Positions 35,846 to 45,664 of a stretch of DNA of 64,000 nt are shown in pieces. Under the pieces are notes generated by a model that was not told the DNA's origin, made no database searches, and saw only the letters and a program-made list of their open reading frames with translations. Within the stretch, counting starts at the first letter, position 1; each line of letters opens with the position of its first letter. The stretch lies in the NCBI GenBank assembly GCA_965216945.1, contig CBDCGU010000003.1, positions 1,860,001 through 1,924,000 on the forward strand, read 5' to 3'. The stretch is from DATHZQ01 sp965216945 (GTDB taxonomy: Bacteria; Actinomycetota; Acidimicrobiia; Spongiisociales; UBA5794). The translations under genes were made by a program, and so were the position numbers.

Positions 35846-36788
35846 GTCTGCGCTGTACCGGCCCGACGGTTCGGGCGGATACAACGAAACCAAGCTCGCA
35901 CCTTCAGACGGGAGCCGCTACTTCGGAGCTTCGGTGGCCGTGTCCGATAACACCATTGCGGTCGGAGCCGATTCTGACGACACGGCCGGTTCCAACTCCG
36001 GTGCAGTCTACGTGTATCGGCCTGACGGCTCAGGTGGATACGACGAAACCAAACTGGTTGCCTCCGACGCCGCTGTGGGAGACAACTTCGGAGCGGAGGT
36101 GGCCGTCTCCGAGCGGCGGATCTACGCCGTTGGCGGCGGTGACCTCTACGTGTTCACTCCCGACTCGTCGGGAGGATACGCAGAGAGCAAGATCACCGCA
36201 TCCGACGGTGTCGTTCTGGGGACTTCGATAGCAGTGTCTGGTGACACCATCGTCGTCGGCCAGAGCGGGGACACCGACGCTGGAATCGGAGCTGGTGCGG
36301 TCTACGTGTTCACGCCCGACCGCTCTGGTGGCTACGAGGAGACGAAACTCACGGCCTCCGACGCCACCGACTATGGCGGCCTCGGGCGTTCGGTCGGGGT
36401 CTCCGGCAACACCATCGTGGCTGGAACAAACAGCGAAGCGGCTTACGTGTTCGTGCCAGCGAGGCGAGGCGGCTACAGAGAGACCAAGCTCACTGCTTCC
36501 GACGGCTCTGCGGGTTTCGGAAACTCCGTGGGGATCTCCGGGGACAGAATCGTTGTTGGAGCGCCCTTCGACGGTCACGCCGGATGGGTCAGTGGCGCAG
36601 CGTATTTGTACACCCCGGACCGTTCCAGCGGGTACAAGGAGGCGAAGATCACAGCCTCCGATGCGGCGTCTGGCGAGGACTTTGGGTGGTCGGTAGCGAT
36701 CTCCGGGCGAGTAGTGGTCGTTGGAGCACCGGTGAACGATCTTGCCAACCTGCTCCACTCCGGCTCCGCTTACGTGTTTGACAGCTGA
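35826..36788 (+). CDS. FG-GAP repeat protein, 5'-truncated
   Basis: About 320 aa of roughly 50-residue beta-propeller repeats, each containing a unit such as RPDGSGGYDETKLVASD, then FGxxVAVSGDTIVVG and SGAVYVF. About six repeats are visible. Such proteins are normally exported with a signal peptide, which is absent here: the first repeat starts abruptly near 35850, where a truncated ThiF-like gene on the other strand also begins. ATG 35826 or 35841 could permit translation, but the gene is most likely the remaining 3' part of a larger one. Confidence 0.72.
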   Translation: MASWAMSSALYRPDGSGGYNETKLAPSDGSRYFGASVAVSDNTIAVGADSDDTAGSNSGAVYVYRPDGSGGYDETKLVASDAAVGDNFGAEVAVSERRIYAVGGGDLYVFTPDSSGGYAESKITASDGVVLGTSIAVSGDTIVVGQSGDTDAGIGAGAVYVFTPDRSGGYEETKLTASDATDYGGLGRSVGVSGNTIVAGTNSEAAYVFVPARRGGYRETKLTASDGSAGFGNSVGISGDRIVVGAPFDGHAGWVSGAAYLYTPDRSSGYKEAKITASDAASGEDFGWSVAISGRVVVVGAPVNDLANLLHSGSAYVFDS

Positions 36789-36871
36789 CTTGGCAACGAG
36801 CACAAATGCCGGCTGACGAGCGGCAGCGCTCGAAGCTTCGTGAATCGCCCCGGGTTTCGTGGAGGCTTGGT

Positions 36872-37813
36872 CTATTGAGTGACTGCCTCGTGGGCTGTGG
36901 TTGTCTGACGGTAGTGGTTGGCTTCGTGGGCGGCGGGGGTGGTGAACTGGCGGCGGCCGGGGAGGATCTCGCCGTGGCGGCGGCGATGGTTGAACCAGTC
37001 AACGTATTCGAGGGTGGCGAACTCGACGTCCTCGAGACCGTGCCAGGGTCCGTGGGGGTAGATGAGCTCCCATTTGTAGAGACCGTTGAACGACTCGATC
37101 ATCGCATTGTCGTAGCTGTCGCCCCTCGAGCCGACCGATGCGACGACGCCGTTGTCGGCGAGCCGCTGGGAGTAGCGGATTGACAGGTATTGGACGCCCA
37201 TGTCGCTGTGATGGATCAGACCGTCCAGATCGGCACCGGTTCGGCGGCGGTTGAAGATCGCCATCTCCAGGGCGTCGATCGCCAGATCGCTGCGCAGTGA
37301 TCGTGATGCTTGCCAGCCGACGACCATCCGGGAGTAGGCGTCGATGATGAACGCCGCATACACCCACCCGGTGTGGGTCTTCACATACGTCAGGTCAGCG
37401 AGCCACAGCCGGTTCGGTGCATCGACGGTGAAGTCCCGATCGACCAGATCCGCCGGTCGTTCGTTCCCGTCATCGCTGATGGTGGTGCGAACCCATGACC
37501 GGCCCCGACGCACACCGGACAGGCCCATCTGCCGCATCAACCGCTCGACAGTGCATCGAGCGACCCGGATGCCTTCGACCTGGTTGAGGTGGTCCCACAT
37601 CTTGTCGGCCCCGTACGCAACGAAGTTGTCCTTGTGGACCCGGGCGATCACCGGCTTCAGTTCGGCGTCACGCACCGCCCGTGGCGACGGTGGTCGGGTC
37701 TTGGCAGCGTGATACGTCTGCGGGGCGATACCAAGGGTCTTGGCGATCGGCTCGATTCCCCACCGCAGCTGCCCGCTGCGCCGATCCTTGTGCTCGTCGA
37801 TGAACCGAATCAC
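36872..37813 (-). CDS. IS3-family transposase OrfB (DDE integrase core)
   Basis: 313-aa catalytic half. The rve-type core shows LWLADLTYVKTHTGWVYAAF (first Asp), HHSDMGVQYLS (second Asp region) and SYDNAMIESFNGLYKWELI (catalytic Glu). The GTG start at 37813 overlaps the orfA stop as GTGA, as expected for IS3 elements that make an OrfAB fusion by -1 frameshifting. Confidence 0.92.
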   Translation of the reverse strand: MIRFIDEHKDRRSGQLRWGIEPIAKTLGIAPQTYHAAKTRPPSPRAVRDAELKPVIARVHKDNFVAYGADKMWDHLNQVEGIRVARCTVERLMRQMGLSGVRRGRSWVRTTISDDGNERPADLVDRDFTVDAPNRLWLADLTYVKTHTGWVYAAFIIDAYSRMVVGWQASRSLRSDLAIDALEMAIFNRRRTGADLDGLIHHSDMGVQYLSIRYSQRLADNGVVASVGSRGDSYDNAMIESFNGLYKWELIYPHGPWHGLEDVEFATLEYVDWFNHRRRHGEILPGRRQFTTPAAHEANHYRQTTTAHEAVTQ

Positions 37814-38139
37814 TTCTTCGACTGGCGGTCGAGCTCCGCCCCGAAGAAAGCCGAAGCCGCCTTCAGAATGTCATTGGCTCGGCGCAGCTCAGCGTTCTCA
37901 CGCTTCAGGCGCTTCAGCTCAGCCAGCTCGTCGCTCGTCGGCCCCACCCGCCGACCCGTGTCACGCTCAGCCTGACGAACCCACTTCCGCACCGTCTCAG
38001 CTGTCGGACCCAACTTCTCGGCAACCGAACAGATCGCCTCCCACTGCGACCCGTACTCATGCTGATGATCCAACACCAGCCGCACCGCACGCTGGCGCAT
38101 CTCCACCGGGTACTTCCCCGGTCGTCGCTGTTCTGTCAT
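37810..38139 (-). CDS. IS3-family transposase OrfA
   Basis: 109-aa helix-turn-helix protein with a C-terminal leucine-zipper-like stretch (ELAELKRLKRENAELRRAND). The N-terminal domain recognises the element ends. It lies directly upstream of and overlapping orfB within the same inverted repeats. Confidence 0.92.
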   Translation of the reverse strand: MTEQRRPGKYPVEMRQRAVRLVLDHQHEYGSQWEAICSVAEKLGPTAETVRKWVRQAERDTGRRVGPTSDELAELKRLKRENAELRRANDILKAASAFFGAELDRQSKK

Positions 38140-38354
38140 GGCTCCATCCTCTCAAGGGTTGGAGCCTCCACCAATTCCGGGGAGATTCATCGTTTGATCT
38201 GGGTTTCATCTTGGTTGCGCGTGTTGGGAGGGACCGGATCGCAACCGTTGAGGTCGCTGCGCTCGTGGCCCGAAACTCCGAAACACGTTGATACGTAACA
38301 CATTCAGCCCACAGCGACCGTTGCGGCTCAACGGGTCTCAGGTGGCTGAATCGA

Positions 38355-38399
38355 ACTACGGATCAGAAGGTTGGGGGTTCGAGTCCCTCCGGGCGTGCT
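38355..38399 (+). repeat. att copy 2 (unit A/B junction)
   Basis: 45 bp identical to tRNA-Arg positions 23125-23169; the 5' half of the tRNA is absent, so it is an att direct repeat and not a tRNA gene. Confidence 0.93.
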
Positions 38400-38405
38400 A
38401 CTCCT

Positions 38406-38477
38406 CCAAGGGCTTCAGAGCTTTGCTTGACAACTGTCAAACCCTTGGTATCACTGCGTTTCCTTGACATCTGTCAA
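38406..38477. promoter_or_regulatory. Nested inverted repeats beside att copy 2
   Basis: TTGACA-AC-TGTCAA (38427-38440) and TTGACA-TC-TGTCAA (38464-38477), 37 bp centre to centre; the first is enclosed by CCAAGGG (38406-38412) and CCCTTGG (38442-38448). They begin 7 bp from the att core, so they may bind an integrase, excisionase or repressor. The rest of the 38190-38667 gap has no gene. Confidence 0.5.
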
Positions 38478-38667
38478 GTGCTCGCGACGACCACAACGGC
38501 GGGATCGGCTCAACCATCGGCCTTGTGCCTACGCGCCCCTCTGGAGCGGTTCGTGCCCTCCCGTGCCCCTACGGATGTGCGGAAGGGAACCCAGATACCA
38601 GTGCCGGACGACCTGGTTGGTGATCTCGAGGTACTTGTTGCCGTACAGCCCGCGGTGTCGGACCGTG

Positions 38668-39387
38668 TCAGCGCAGGTCTGGCAGTCCGAGTCCTTGCCA
38701 ACAAGCCTCATGGGCAGCGGCAATACCCACCGAGTCGTTGACGCCAACGAGAGTCGTGAGGTCGACGCCCTCCGACTCTGCGGCATAGCCGTGTGCCGTT
38801 AGGCACTCGGCGAGGGCAGGCACGACCCCGGTGAAGTCGAGGTCTTCTGCTTCTGTGGTGCTGAAATCGCCGAACGATCCATAGTCGACCGTTACCGCGG
38901 GCGTCGCGCGGTCGGATGTGGCGATCTCATTGCCGTCACCATCGAGGACTCGAAGCGTCACAGAGTCGATGGCGCCATCGGGGTAGTAGAAGGCGACCAC
39001 GCCGCTGGAGGGGGTTTGCCACATGACGGGCCGCCCGCCGTCAACGAGAATCGCTGTCACCGCGTCACCTGGTAACAGTGTCCATACCCAGAGTCCGTCG
39101 TCTTCTAGGCCGATCAGGGAGGGTTGCACGCATACATCTCTGGTCCCGAAGCAGTCCGCTGAGGCGGTCTCTGCTGTGAACGGGTATCCATGGACACCGA
39201 GGCACATGGTCGGCATGCCCTGATCCGGCGCACCATTGAACACTCCGATGCCGCTCGACAGCAGAATGCGAGATCCGGTCTGATCGATCTGCCCCACGAC
39301 GATCTGTTCATCCGGCGCGAGGTGTCTGAGTCTTCCAAAGGAAGCGACTTCTCTCAGTTGCCGGTACTCCTTCAGGAGGTTTCCCAA
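38668..39387 (-). CDS. Hypothetical protein, possibly missing its N-terminus
   Basis: Frame of 239 codons; no family recognised. It has several Cys residues (TMCLGVHGYPF, ADCFGTRDVCVQ) and a beta-rich middle with DGDGNEIATSDRATPAVTV, suggestive of an extracytoplasmic domain, yet no signal peptide precedes it. The only start is TTG, so the 5' end may have been lost. It is the first gene of unit B. Confidence 0.5.
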   Translation of the reverse strand: MGNLLKEYRQLREVASFGRLRHLAPDEQIVVGQIDQTGSRILLSSGIGVFNGAPDQGMPTMCLGVHGYPFTAETASADCFGTRDVCVQPSLIGLEDDGLWVWTLLPGDAVTAILVDGGRPVMWQTPSSGVVAFYYPDGAIDSVTLRVLDGDGNEIATSDRATPAVTVDYGSFGDFSTTEAEDLDFTGVVPALAECLTAHGYAAESEGVDLTTLVGVNDSVGIAAAHEACWQGLGLPDLR

Positions 39388-39505
39388 GGCAGGCCAACGA
39401 AGTCGGCTGCGCCATACACCGGCGGGGAATGTCCGTGCGTGGCTTGATCAATCGGCCGCGAGCCATGACGGCAGCGGTGAGTAGGTTGCGGTTGGCCAGG
39501 CACCT

Positions 39506-39766
39506 TCAGCTGAGGATGCGCGCTTTTTCCGCGGCGAACTCCTCCTCGGTGAGAATGCCCGCGTCGAGGAGTTCTTTCGCCTTCTTCAGCTGGTCATAGG
39601 GATCGACCTCGGATTCCGTCTGGGGTGCTGCTGGCGGTGCTGCGGCGGGTTCGCTCGCTGCGGGTGCCTGGGATTGTCCGCCTTCCATCATCGATTGGCG
39701 ACGGTTGACTCGCCTGGACGTTCGCCGGGCTGTGCGCCGGGCAGCTGGTCTTCCAACCATTGTCAT
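39506..39766 (-). CDS. SHOCT-domain protein
   Basis: 86-aa protein with an Arg-rich N-terminus, an Ala/Pro linker and a C-terminal SHOCT motif (YDQLKKAKELLDAGILTEEE, then FAAEKARIL). SHOCT is a short two-helix oligomerisation motif of unclear role, often at the ends of membrane or nuclease proteins. A second SHOCT protein occurs at 47060. It is close to the SulP remnant. Confidence 0.85.
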   Translation of the reverse strand: MTMVGRPAARRTARRTSRRVNRRQSMMEGGQSQAPAASEPAAAPPAAPQTESEVDPYDQLKKAKELLDAGILTEEEFAAEKARILS

Positions 39767-41544
39767 CTCCTTCTTGTGGTGACATGCACACTCTCGCGAA
39801 ACCAGGCGACCGAGTCGTCACCCCGATGGGACGAATGATTGTCGCTGGCTGAGTGCTCGACTGTGTACTCGCCCTCTACTCGCCCTCGTCCATTCGTACC
39901 GTGAGCGCTGCGACGGCTTCGTCAATGCGCCGGAATTCGATGCCCTCGAATTCGAGGCCCGAATCACGAAGGGCGCGCCGCGCCTCTGGTGCAAGACGGA
40001 CGAAGGTGAGTTGCGTACCCATCCCGCCGAGCTCGTCGGCGAGGTCGACGATTTGGTCACCTGCGGTCGTATCGATGTCGCTGACCGCCGCCGCATCAAC
40101 GACCACCGCGTACGGCGCCCTCGACGCAACCTCCTGTGTCACGGCCTCGCGGAAGGGCGTGACGTTTGCGAAGAAGAGCTCGGCGCCGACATGGACGATG
40201 GAGATGCGATCGACCTCTTCGGCGCTTGGGAGTTGCCGCGGGACGAAACTCCCCGTGACCGTGTCCCGCGCCATCCACCCGATTCTCGGGCGCACCGCTC
40301 GGCGCATCAGGCCCGCAATCGAGACGAGAACGCCGATGATCAGACCCGCAAGCACGTCCAGCACGAGGACGCCCATCAGGGTCGCCACCGCTGCCCAGAA
40401 GTCGACGGCGTTGCGTTGCCGGAGCGATGTGATCGGCTCGAATCGGATGAGTCCGACCACCGCGTGGACAACGATTGCTCCAAGAGCAGCTTCTGGAAGA
40501 TCGGCAAACCACTCCGTCATGAACAGCAGCGTCGCGATCATGAGGCTGACCACGATCAAGCTGGCGACCTGCGTTCGCTGCCCCGCTGCATCTGCTGCAG
40601 CCGAGCGTGAGCTCGATCCGTTGGTCACGAACGAGCCGAACAGCCCGCCAGCGAAGTTGGCTGCCCCGAGCGCCAGAAGCTCCTGATCGGCGTCCACGCG
40701 TTCACCATGCCTTGCGGAGAATGTCCTCGATAGGGCCATCGTTTCCCCGTAGACCACGATCGCGACACCGATCGCGCCGGGAATGAGGCCTACCACGACA
40801 GACCAATCCATCGACGGCAGCGCGAGCGACGGCAACCCTGCCGGTATCTCACCAGCGACCAGCACGCCGGTTGACTCGAGGTCCAAGATGCTCACCGCGG
40901 CGATCGATCCGATGACCACGATCAGCGCCGCGGGGATCCGTGGTATCCAGCGCTCCAGGACGTAGAGAGCAACCAGGCACGCCGAACCGAGGACCAGCGT
41001 CGGAACATGGAGGTCGCGAAGTTGCGTGATCAGATCGAAGAGTTCGACGAAGAACCCCTCACCCTCCGTTTCGAGTCGCAGGAGCTTCCCGACCTGACCG
41101 AGCGCGATGGTCATCGCGACCCCGACGATGAAGCCTTGAGGACCGGCTCTGACAGGAAGTCAGCCACGACGCCGAAACGGGCAATCGCAGCAACGAGCAG
41201 GACGAGGCCGACGGTCACGGCCAGGATCACGGTGAGTGTGACGAGTTCCTGGGTGCCGGGTGCCGCAAAGGGCGCGACGGTCGCAAAGGACAGCGCGGCC
41301 ACCGCGGCGCTTGGCCCCATCGTGATCCGTCGGGAAGCGCCGAGCACGGCGTAGATGCACAGCGGAACGGTTGCTGCATAGAGGCCGGTTTCAGGCGGCA
41401 TGCCGGCGATGGATGCGTATGCCATCGACTCGGGGACGACGATCGCCCAGACGGTGATGGCGGCCGCGAGGTCCGCCCATACAAAGGAGCGTCGGTACTC
41501 GGACACTTGCGCAGCGATGGGAAAGAACCGAAGTACGCGTCGGT

Positions 41545-42961
41545 GCTTTCCTGGCACTCCGCGTTTCAGCGGGGTGTGAGGGTGGGGAGTAGGTCCCAGT
41601 TGGGTCTGCCGGCGTAGAGCAACGCTCGGATTCGGTAGTTGCGGAAGTTGGTGATCCCAAAGGCGACCCGCTTGATGCGCTTCACGAGGTTGTTGACCGC
41701 TTCGGTGGGTCCGTTCGATACCCGGGCGCGGTGCCAGGCCACGATGTGGTCCCGCCACCTGGCGATGGTGCGACCCAACGAGCGGACTTCTTCGGGCATC
41801 GTGTCATCCCGCAGGTCGTCGGCGAGCTGGTCGACGAACTCGGCGGCGAGGTCACAGTCGGTGATCTGGTAGATCTGTCGTGGTCTCCTTGGCATGCCAC
41901 GTCATCTGCACCTCGCCGTGTGGGTCGCCAGCTCGCAGCAGGCCTCGTAGCTTGGCGTCGCCTCGGTCGTCGAGCCGTTCATGGGCCTTGGTCAACAGGC
42001 GGCGGGCCCGATACAGCGGATCGTCCTTGCGTCCCCGATGCCCCATGGTTTCGTTCTGGACCCGGCGGCGGCACTCATCCAGCTTCGAGTTGGCCAACCT
42101 CACCACGTGGAACGGGTCGGCCACCTGAACCGCGTCGGGCACCATGGTGTCGAACACCTTGCGGTAGGGCCCGGACAGGTCCAACGTCGCCCACTCGATA
42201 CGGTCCCGCCACGCCTGAGACTGGTTGGTGAGCCAGTCGATGGGACCCTGGGCGCTGCGACCCTCGACCACGTCGAGGAGCTGCCCCGCCCCAACGTCGA
42301 CGATCTGCGTCGTCCACGCTTGGCGACGCCACTTCCCCCGCCGACACCGCAACGTCTCGTCCAAGCCGAGGGCAGCGACATCTGAGAACCGGTTCGGGTC
42401 ATCGACCAGCACTTGCCCGTAGGCGGCCACGGCGTCCATCACCGCATGCCAGCTGCACCCAAGGTCCTTGGCGACCTCGGACACCGACCGGCCATGACGC
42501 CCCACCTGGATCGTGGCCCACCTCGCCGCCCGATCCGTCAACCGAAGACGAGAAGCCGCGATCTGCGGTGCCTGTTCGGTGAACGACCCGCACCCGTCAG
42601 GGCAGTCCCACCGGACCTTGCGCCACACCAGCACCGCTGGCTTACCGAAACACGGCAGATCGGTGAGCTCGACCAGATCCCGGTCCTTGACCACCACCGC
42701 CGCTTCGCAACTCGGGCACGATGGCCGCTGGGCTCGGGTCTCGACCGCAACCCGCAGCCGGCCACCCACATCGGTGACGTCGAGGACCGTGACCTCACCG
42801 AGACCGACGAGCAGTTCACACATCGCAATAGGATCAGCAACCAACAGGGACTCCCGGATCTCGACGGCGCTAACACACCTCAAGATTCGTCGAGTCCCTG
42901 TTACACGCCGAGGACCCTCACCCAGGTCAGACCCCGCTCAAACGCGAAGCGCCGCTTTCCT
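41545..42961 (-). mobile_element. ISL3-family insertion sequence with 8-bp target duplication
   Basis: The element spans 41553-42953 (1401 bp). Terminal inverted repeats match at 23 of 27 positions (GGCACTCCGCG against GGCGCTTCGCG and beyond). It is flanked by the direct repeat GCTTTCCT at 41545-41552 and 42954-42961, the 8-bp duplication typical of ISL3. Inserted in the 5' end of the SulP gene. Confidence 0.93.
41566..42883 (-). pseudogene. ISL3-family transposase, frameshifted
   Basis: About 440 codons. N-terminal zinc-binding region with CPSCEAAVVVKDRDLVELTD and CPDGCGSF; a helix-turn-helix; then DDE-type catalytic blocks (ALGLDETL, TLDLSGPYRKVFDTMVPDA, and ARVSNGPTEAVNNLVKRIKR with the final Glu). 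The frame changes near 41884-41890 (GAGACCACGACAG): the first frame ends at 41852 and the second reads RQIYQITDCDLAAEF onward to 41566. The copy is probably inactive unless the break is a sequencing error. Confidence 0.88.
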
Positions 42962-43100
42962 GGGCCACTGTTCGTATCGTCGCTCATCCCTGCACAGCGT
43001 CGCACGTCGCCGCCAGCGTGCATCGCCCGATTCGGATGAACCGGGCAGAACGGTTGGGTCCGCTCAGGGCAAAGGACTCATCGTCCAGAACGTCAGCGCC

Positions 43101-45281
43101 TCAGGATGAGAGAAGTCCGACATCACGCGCCGCTTCGACAGCCTCCGCCCTCGACGACACGTCGAGTTTGCGATAGATCGACATCGCTTGCGTCTTGATG
43201 GTGTGTCTCGAGACGTACAGACGCTCGCCGATTTGGGGGTACGTGAGATGCGTTACGAGGAGTGGTAGCAGTCGCAGCTCGGCTGGAGTCAACGAGGATG
43301 GTCCCACGGTGCCTGCGGGAAGCTTGTCGAGTTGTTCCCGGAGTTTCTCGTGCTCGGCGACGAGCGTTCCGAGCCGCGGCCGCGCCGCGAGGATGTCAGA
43401 TGCAGATCGCATTGTTTGCCGTGCGCCAGCGACATCCGCCATCTCCGTGTAGGCCCGGGCCATCTCGTGCAGGGCAACGACTGAATAGACGGGGAATCCG
43501 GCGCTCAGCAACGGGCTGATCGTTGACGCGTGTGCGAGGTGAGAGCGCCCCACATCGTGGTCGCCGGCGTGGACAGCGACGCGAGCAGCCTCGACGTACA
43601 ACAGGCAGCTTGTGATGCCTCCGTCGAGGCCCCGTTGTTCCATTTCGACGATTCCGTCGCGCAGATGGGATTCGGCGGCGTCCCAGCCTCCACGTCTGAT
43701 CTCGATGTTGGCTTGCATGCCGCGTGCGAGCGCGCCGACCGGCCAGCCGCCGACGGCTTCGCCGCGCTGTCGAGCGTCGGCCCAGACTCGTTCGGTGGAG
43801 ACGACCCCATCATGGCCCAAAGTCGCAAGGGCCAGTGCTGCGAGGGCCACATGGCTCCACTCCCGAGACTGGCGCAATGCGTCGAATGCAGCGGTGCCGT
43901 CTGAGACGGCCGCCTTCATCCCGCTCGGCGCCAGGATCGCTCGCGTGATCAGGCTCAGAGGGCCGGGTACAGCGCTTTCGATCGCTTCGGACCGATGAAG
44001 AGCCAGGGCCAGCAGTCGGTCTGCGCCGCTCGCGTCGCCCTCCAACGCGCACACGAGCGCACCGAGGCTGGCGAGCTCTCCGTGTCTTTCGAGTTCTCCA
44101 TCCCTCTCGAGCCAGTCAAACCAGCGAACGAGCGTGTCCACTCGACCGGTCGCATACAGGGTCCTCGCGTACCCGGTGAGCAGGCCCGCGACGCGGCTCG
44201 AGTCGCCAGAGAGACGCGCATGCTCCATCGCTTGGTCTCTGTTGTCGGACCGTTCGAACCACTCAGATGCTCGACGGTGCAAGTCTGCGCTCAGACCGGG
44301 TGCCCGCATATGGAGCTCGGCCTGAAGGAATTCGCGGAGGAGCGTGTGATATCGATACCACGTTCGGGTGCGGTCGAGCGGAACGACGAGAAGATTGGTC
44401 CTTTGAATCTGGTCGAGGATCAGCGACGACTGTTCGGTCTCGAGTACGAAGTCACACAGATCTGCGGAGAGGCTCGGAAGAAGCGATGACCTCACGAGAA
44501 ACTCCTCGAGGTGAGCCGGGATATCGCTCATTAGCTTCTCGCGGATGTAGTCAGCCAGAAAGACGTGATTTCCTCGGATATCAGCGGCGCTCTTTGGGTC
44601 ATCGCCTGCGCGGAGCGCGACCGCTGCCAGGTACACGGCGACGGGCCAGAACTCTGTTCGGGCGAGGATCTCGTCGATTCCTTCGACATCCTCAACTCCT
44701 ACTTCGCGCAACACCTCGTCGGCCTCGTCTCTGAGCAGTGCCAGATCCGTCGCGGTCACCTCTGTGAGGTCGCCTCTCGCCCTCAACGCCCCAATGGGAA
44801 GAGCGGCCGATGATTGGACGCCGACCACCACGGTGATCCGACCCCGCGCCTTCATCATGAGCTCGCCGACGACGTCGAGCGCCTTCTGCGTGGATACCCG
44901 GTCGACTTGATCGAGTATCAGCAGACCATTCGCACTGGAGTCGATAGTTCCAAGCAAGAGATCCACACCACGGGTGAGAACGTTGCGTGATTCGATGTTC
45001 TCCGCCGGCAACGAGACGTGTGACAAGCCCGCGTCCCTCAGCACGCCGAGAAGCAACGAATACAGTTCCTTCGGGTCCCCGTCCCCGTCGTCGAGATTCA
45101 GCCAAGCGACCGGTCGGTCACTTCTCGCCGCAAACTGAGCGAGCACTGTCGTCTTCCCGAACCCGGACGGCGCCTCGACAATGATTACAGGAGACGTTGC
45201 GTCCTCGAGTTTCGACAGAACTGCATCGCGTTCGACCAAGCCCGATCTGAGGGTGGGAGGCGATGTCTTCAAGTCGAGCAT
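43101..45281 (-). CDS. MalT-like LuxR-family transcriptional regulator
   Basis: 726-aa regulator. ATG 45281 is chosen over an open frame reaching 45545 because AGGAG lies at the right distance and the conserved part begins there. The STAND-type ATPase has Walker A APSGFGKTT (about 37-45) and sensor-like LLILDQVDRV. A TPR-like superhelical middle follows, then a C-terminal LuxR HTH (LTPAELRLLPLL, IGERLYVSRHTIKTQAMSIY). Such proteins switch on target genes when a small ligand binds. Lying divergent to the lipoprotein and the sulfatase cluster, it is a candidate activator of those genes. Confidence 0.88.
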   Translation of the reverse strand: MLDLKTSPPTLRSGLVERDAVLSKLEDATSPVIIVEAPSGFGKTTVLAQFAARSDRPVAWLNLDDGDGDPKELYSLLLGVLRDAGLSHVSLPAENIESRNVLTRGVDLLLGTIDSSANGLLILDQVDRVSTQKALDVVGELMMKARGRITVVVGVQSSAALPIGALRARGDLTEVTATDLALLRDEADEVLREVGVEDVEGIDEILARTEFWPVAVYLAAVALRAGDDPKSAADIRGNHVFLADYIREKLMSDIPAHLEEFLVRSSLLPSLSADLCDFVLETEQSSLILDQIQRTNLLVVPLDRTRTWYRYHTLLREFLQAELHMRAPGLSADLHRRASEWFERSDNRDQAMEHARLSGDSSRVAGLLTGYARTLYATGRVDTLVRWFDWLERDGELERHGELASLGALVCALEGDASGADRLLALALHRSEAIESAVPGPLSLITRAILAPSGMKAAVSDGTAAFDALRQSREWSHVALAALALATLGHDGVVSTERVWADARQRGEAVGGWPVGALARGMQANIEIRRGGWDAAESHLRDGIVEMEQRGLDGGITSCLLYVEAARVAVHAGDHDVGRSHLAHASTISPLLSAGFPVYSVVALHEMARAYTEMADVAGARQTMRSASDILAARPRLGTLVAEHEKLREQLDKLPAGTVGPSSLTPAELRLLPLLVTHLTYPQIGERLYVSRHTIKTQAMSIYRKLDVSSRAEAVEAARDVGLLSS

Positions 45282-45664
45282 GGGGTCGCTCCTGAGCTGC
45301 TTGCGGATGATCGCGATCGGTGTCCCGATCGGGCACGCACGCAATTGAACCGTCCGCCGGACCCTAATCCTCGGTGAGCCTTGCATCAGTGGCCGAGGGC
45401 TCACCGCGGAGACATCGGCAGGGGGCGCCCGGCCCCCGATCGCTTGCGCACGCAGCGTTCGCATCGTAGATGGAGTCGTCTCGAGGCGCTGAGGGGCCTG
45501 TTGCACAAGCGGCTCCGGTCCGCGCTGCTCGGCTATTCGTCCCATTCGGGTGACGCCTCGTCGGCCACTGTGGGAGAGGATCGATGAGTTGAAGGGCGTG
45601 CATAGCCAGCGTGGTCCGCCGCGGCCTTCTCACGATGGATCAAGGAAAAGGGACACCAACGCTC
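45282..45664. other. Divergent intergenic region between LuxR regulator and lipoprotein
   Basis: 383 bp with no supported gene. A 7-4-7 inverted repeat CGATCGG-TGTC-CCGATCG (45314-45331) lies 33 bp upstream of the regulator start and could be an operator. Promoters for both directions must lie here. Confidence 0.5.

Larger units (their letters stand above)
36841..38189 (-). mobile_element. Complete IS3-family insertion sequence
   Basis: 1349-bp element with imperfect terminal inverted repeats (36841-36867 and 38163-38189, 23 of 27 identical, ends TGAATC) and a 3-bp target duplication TCG (36838-36840 and 38190-38192). It contains the two overlapping frames orfA and orfB of the IS3 family and appears intact. 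Confidence 0.93.
39876..42987 (-). pseudogene. SulP-family anion permease with STAS domain, broken by an IS and a frameshift
   Basis: Sulfate/bicarbonate-type permease. The N-terminal codons begin at ATG 42987 (SDDTNSGPG) and are cut by an ISL3-type element at 41553-42953. Removing it and one 8-bp target copy restores the frame into KHRRVLRFFPIAAQVSEYRR. SulP hallmarks follow: VVPESMAYASIAGMPPETGL, then ALGAANFAGGLFGSFVTNGS, and a C-terminal STAS domain (VVVDAAAVSDIDTTAGDQ). A second lesion lies near 41131-41135, where AAGGCTTC lacks one G, separating frames that end at 41111 and start at 41114. Two independent hits show the gene is dead. Confidence 0.9.

Noticed and set aside
38355..38399. 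Possible second tRNA-Arg gene
   Set aside because: Only the 3' half from the anticodon loop is present; no D-arm or 5' acceptor strand. The same holds at 54993 and 58419.
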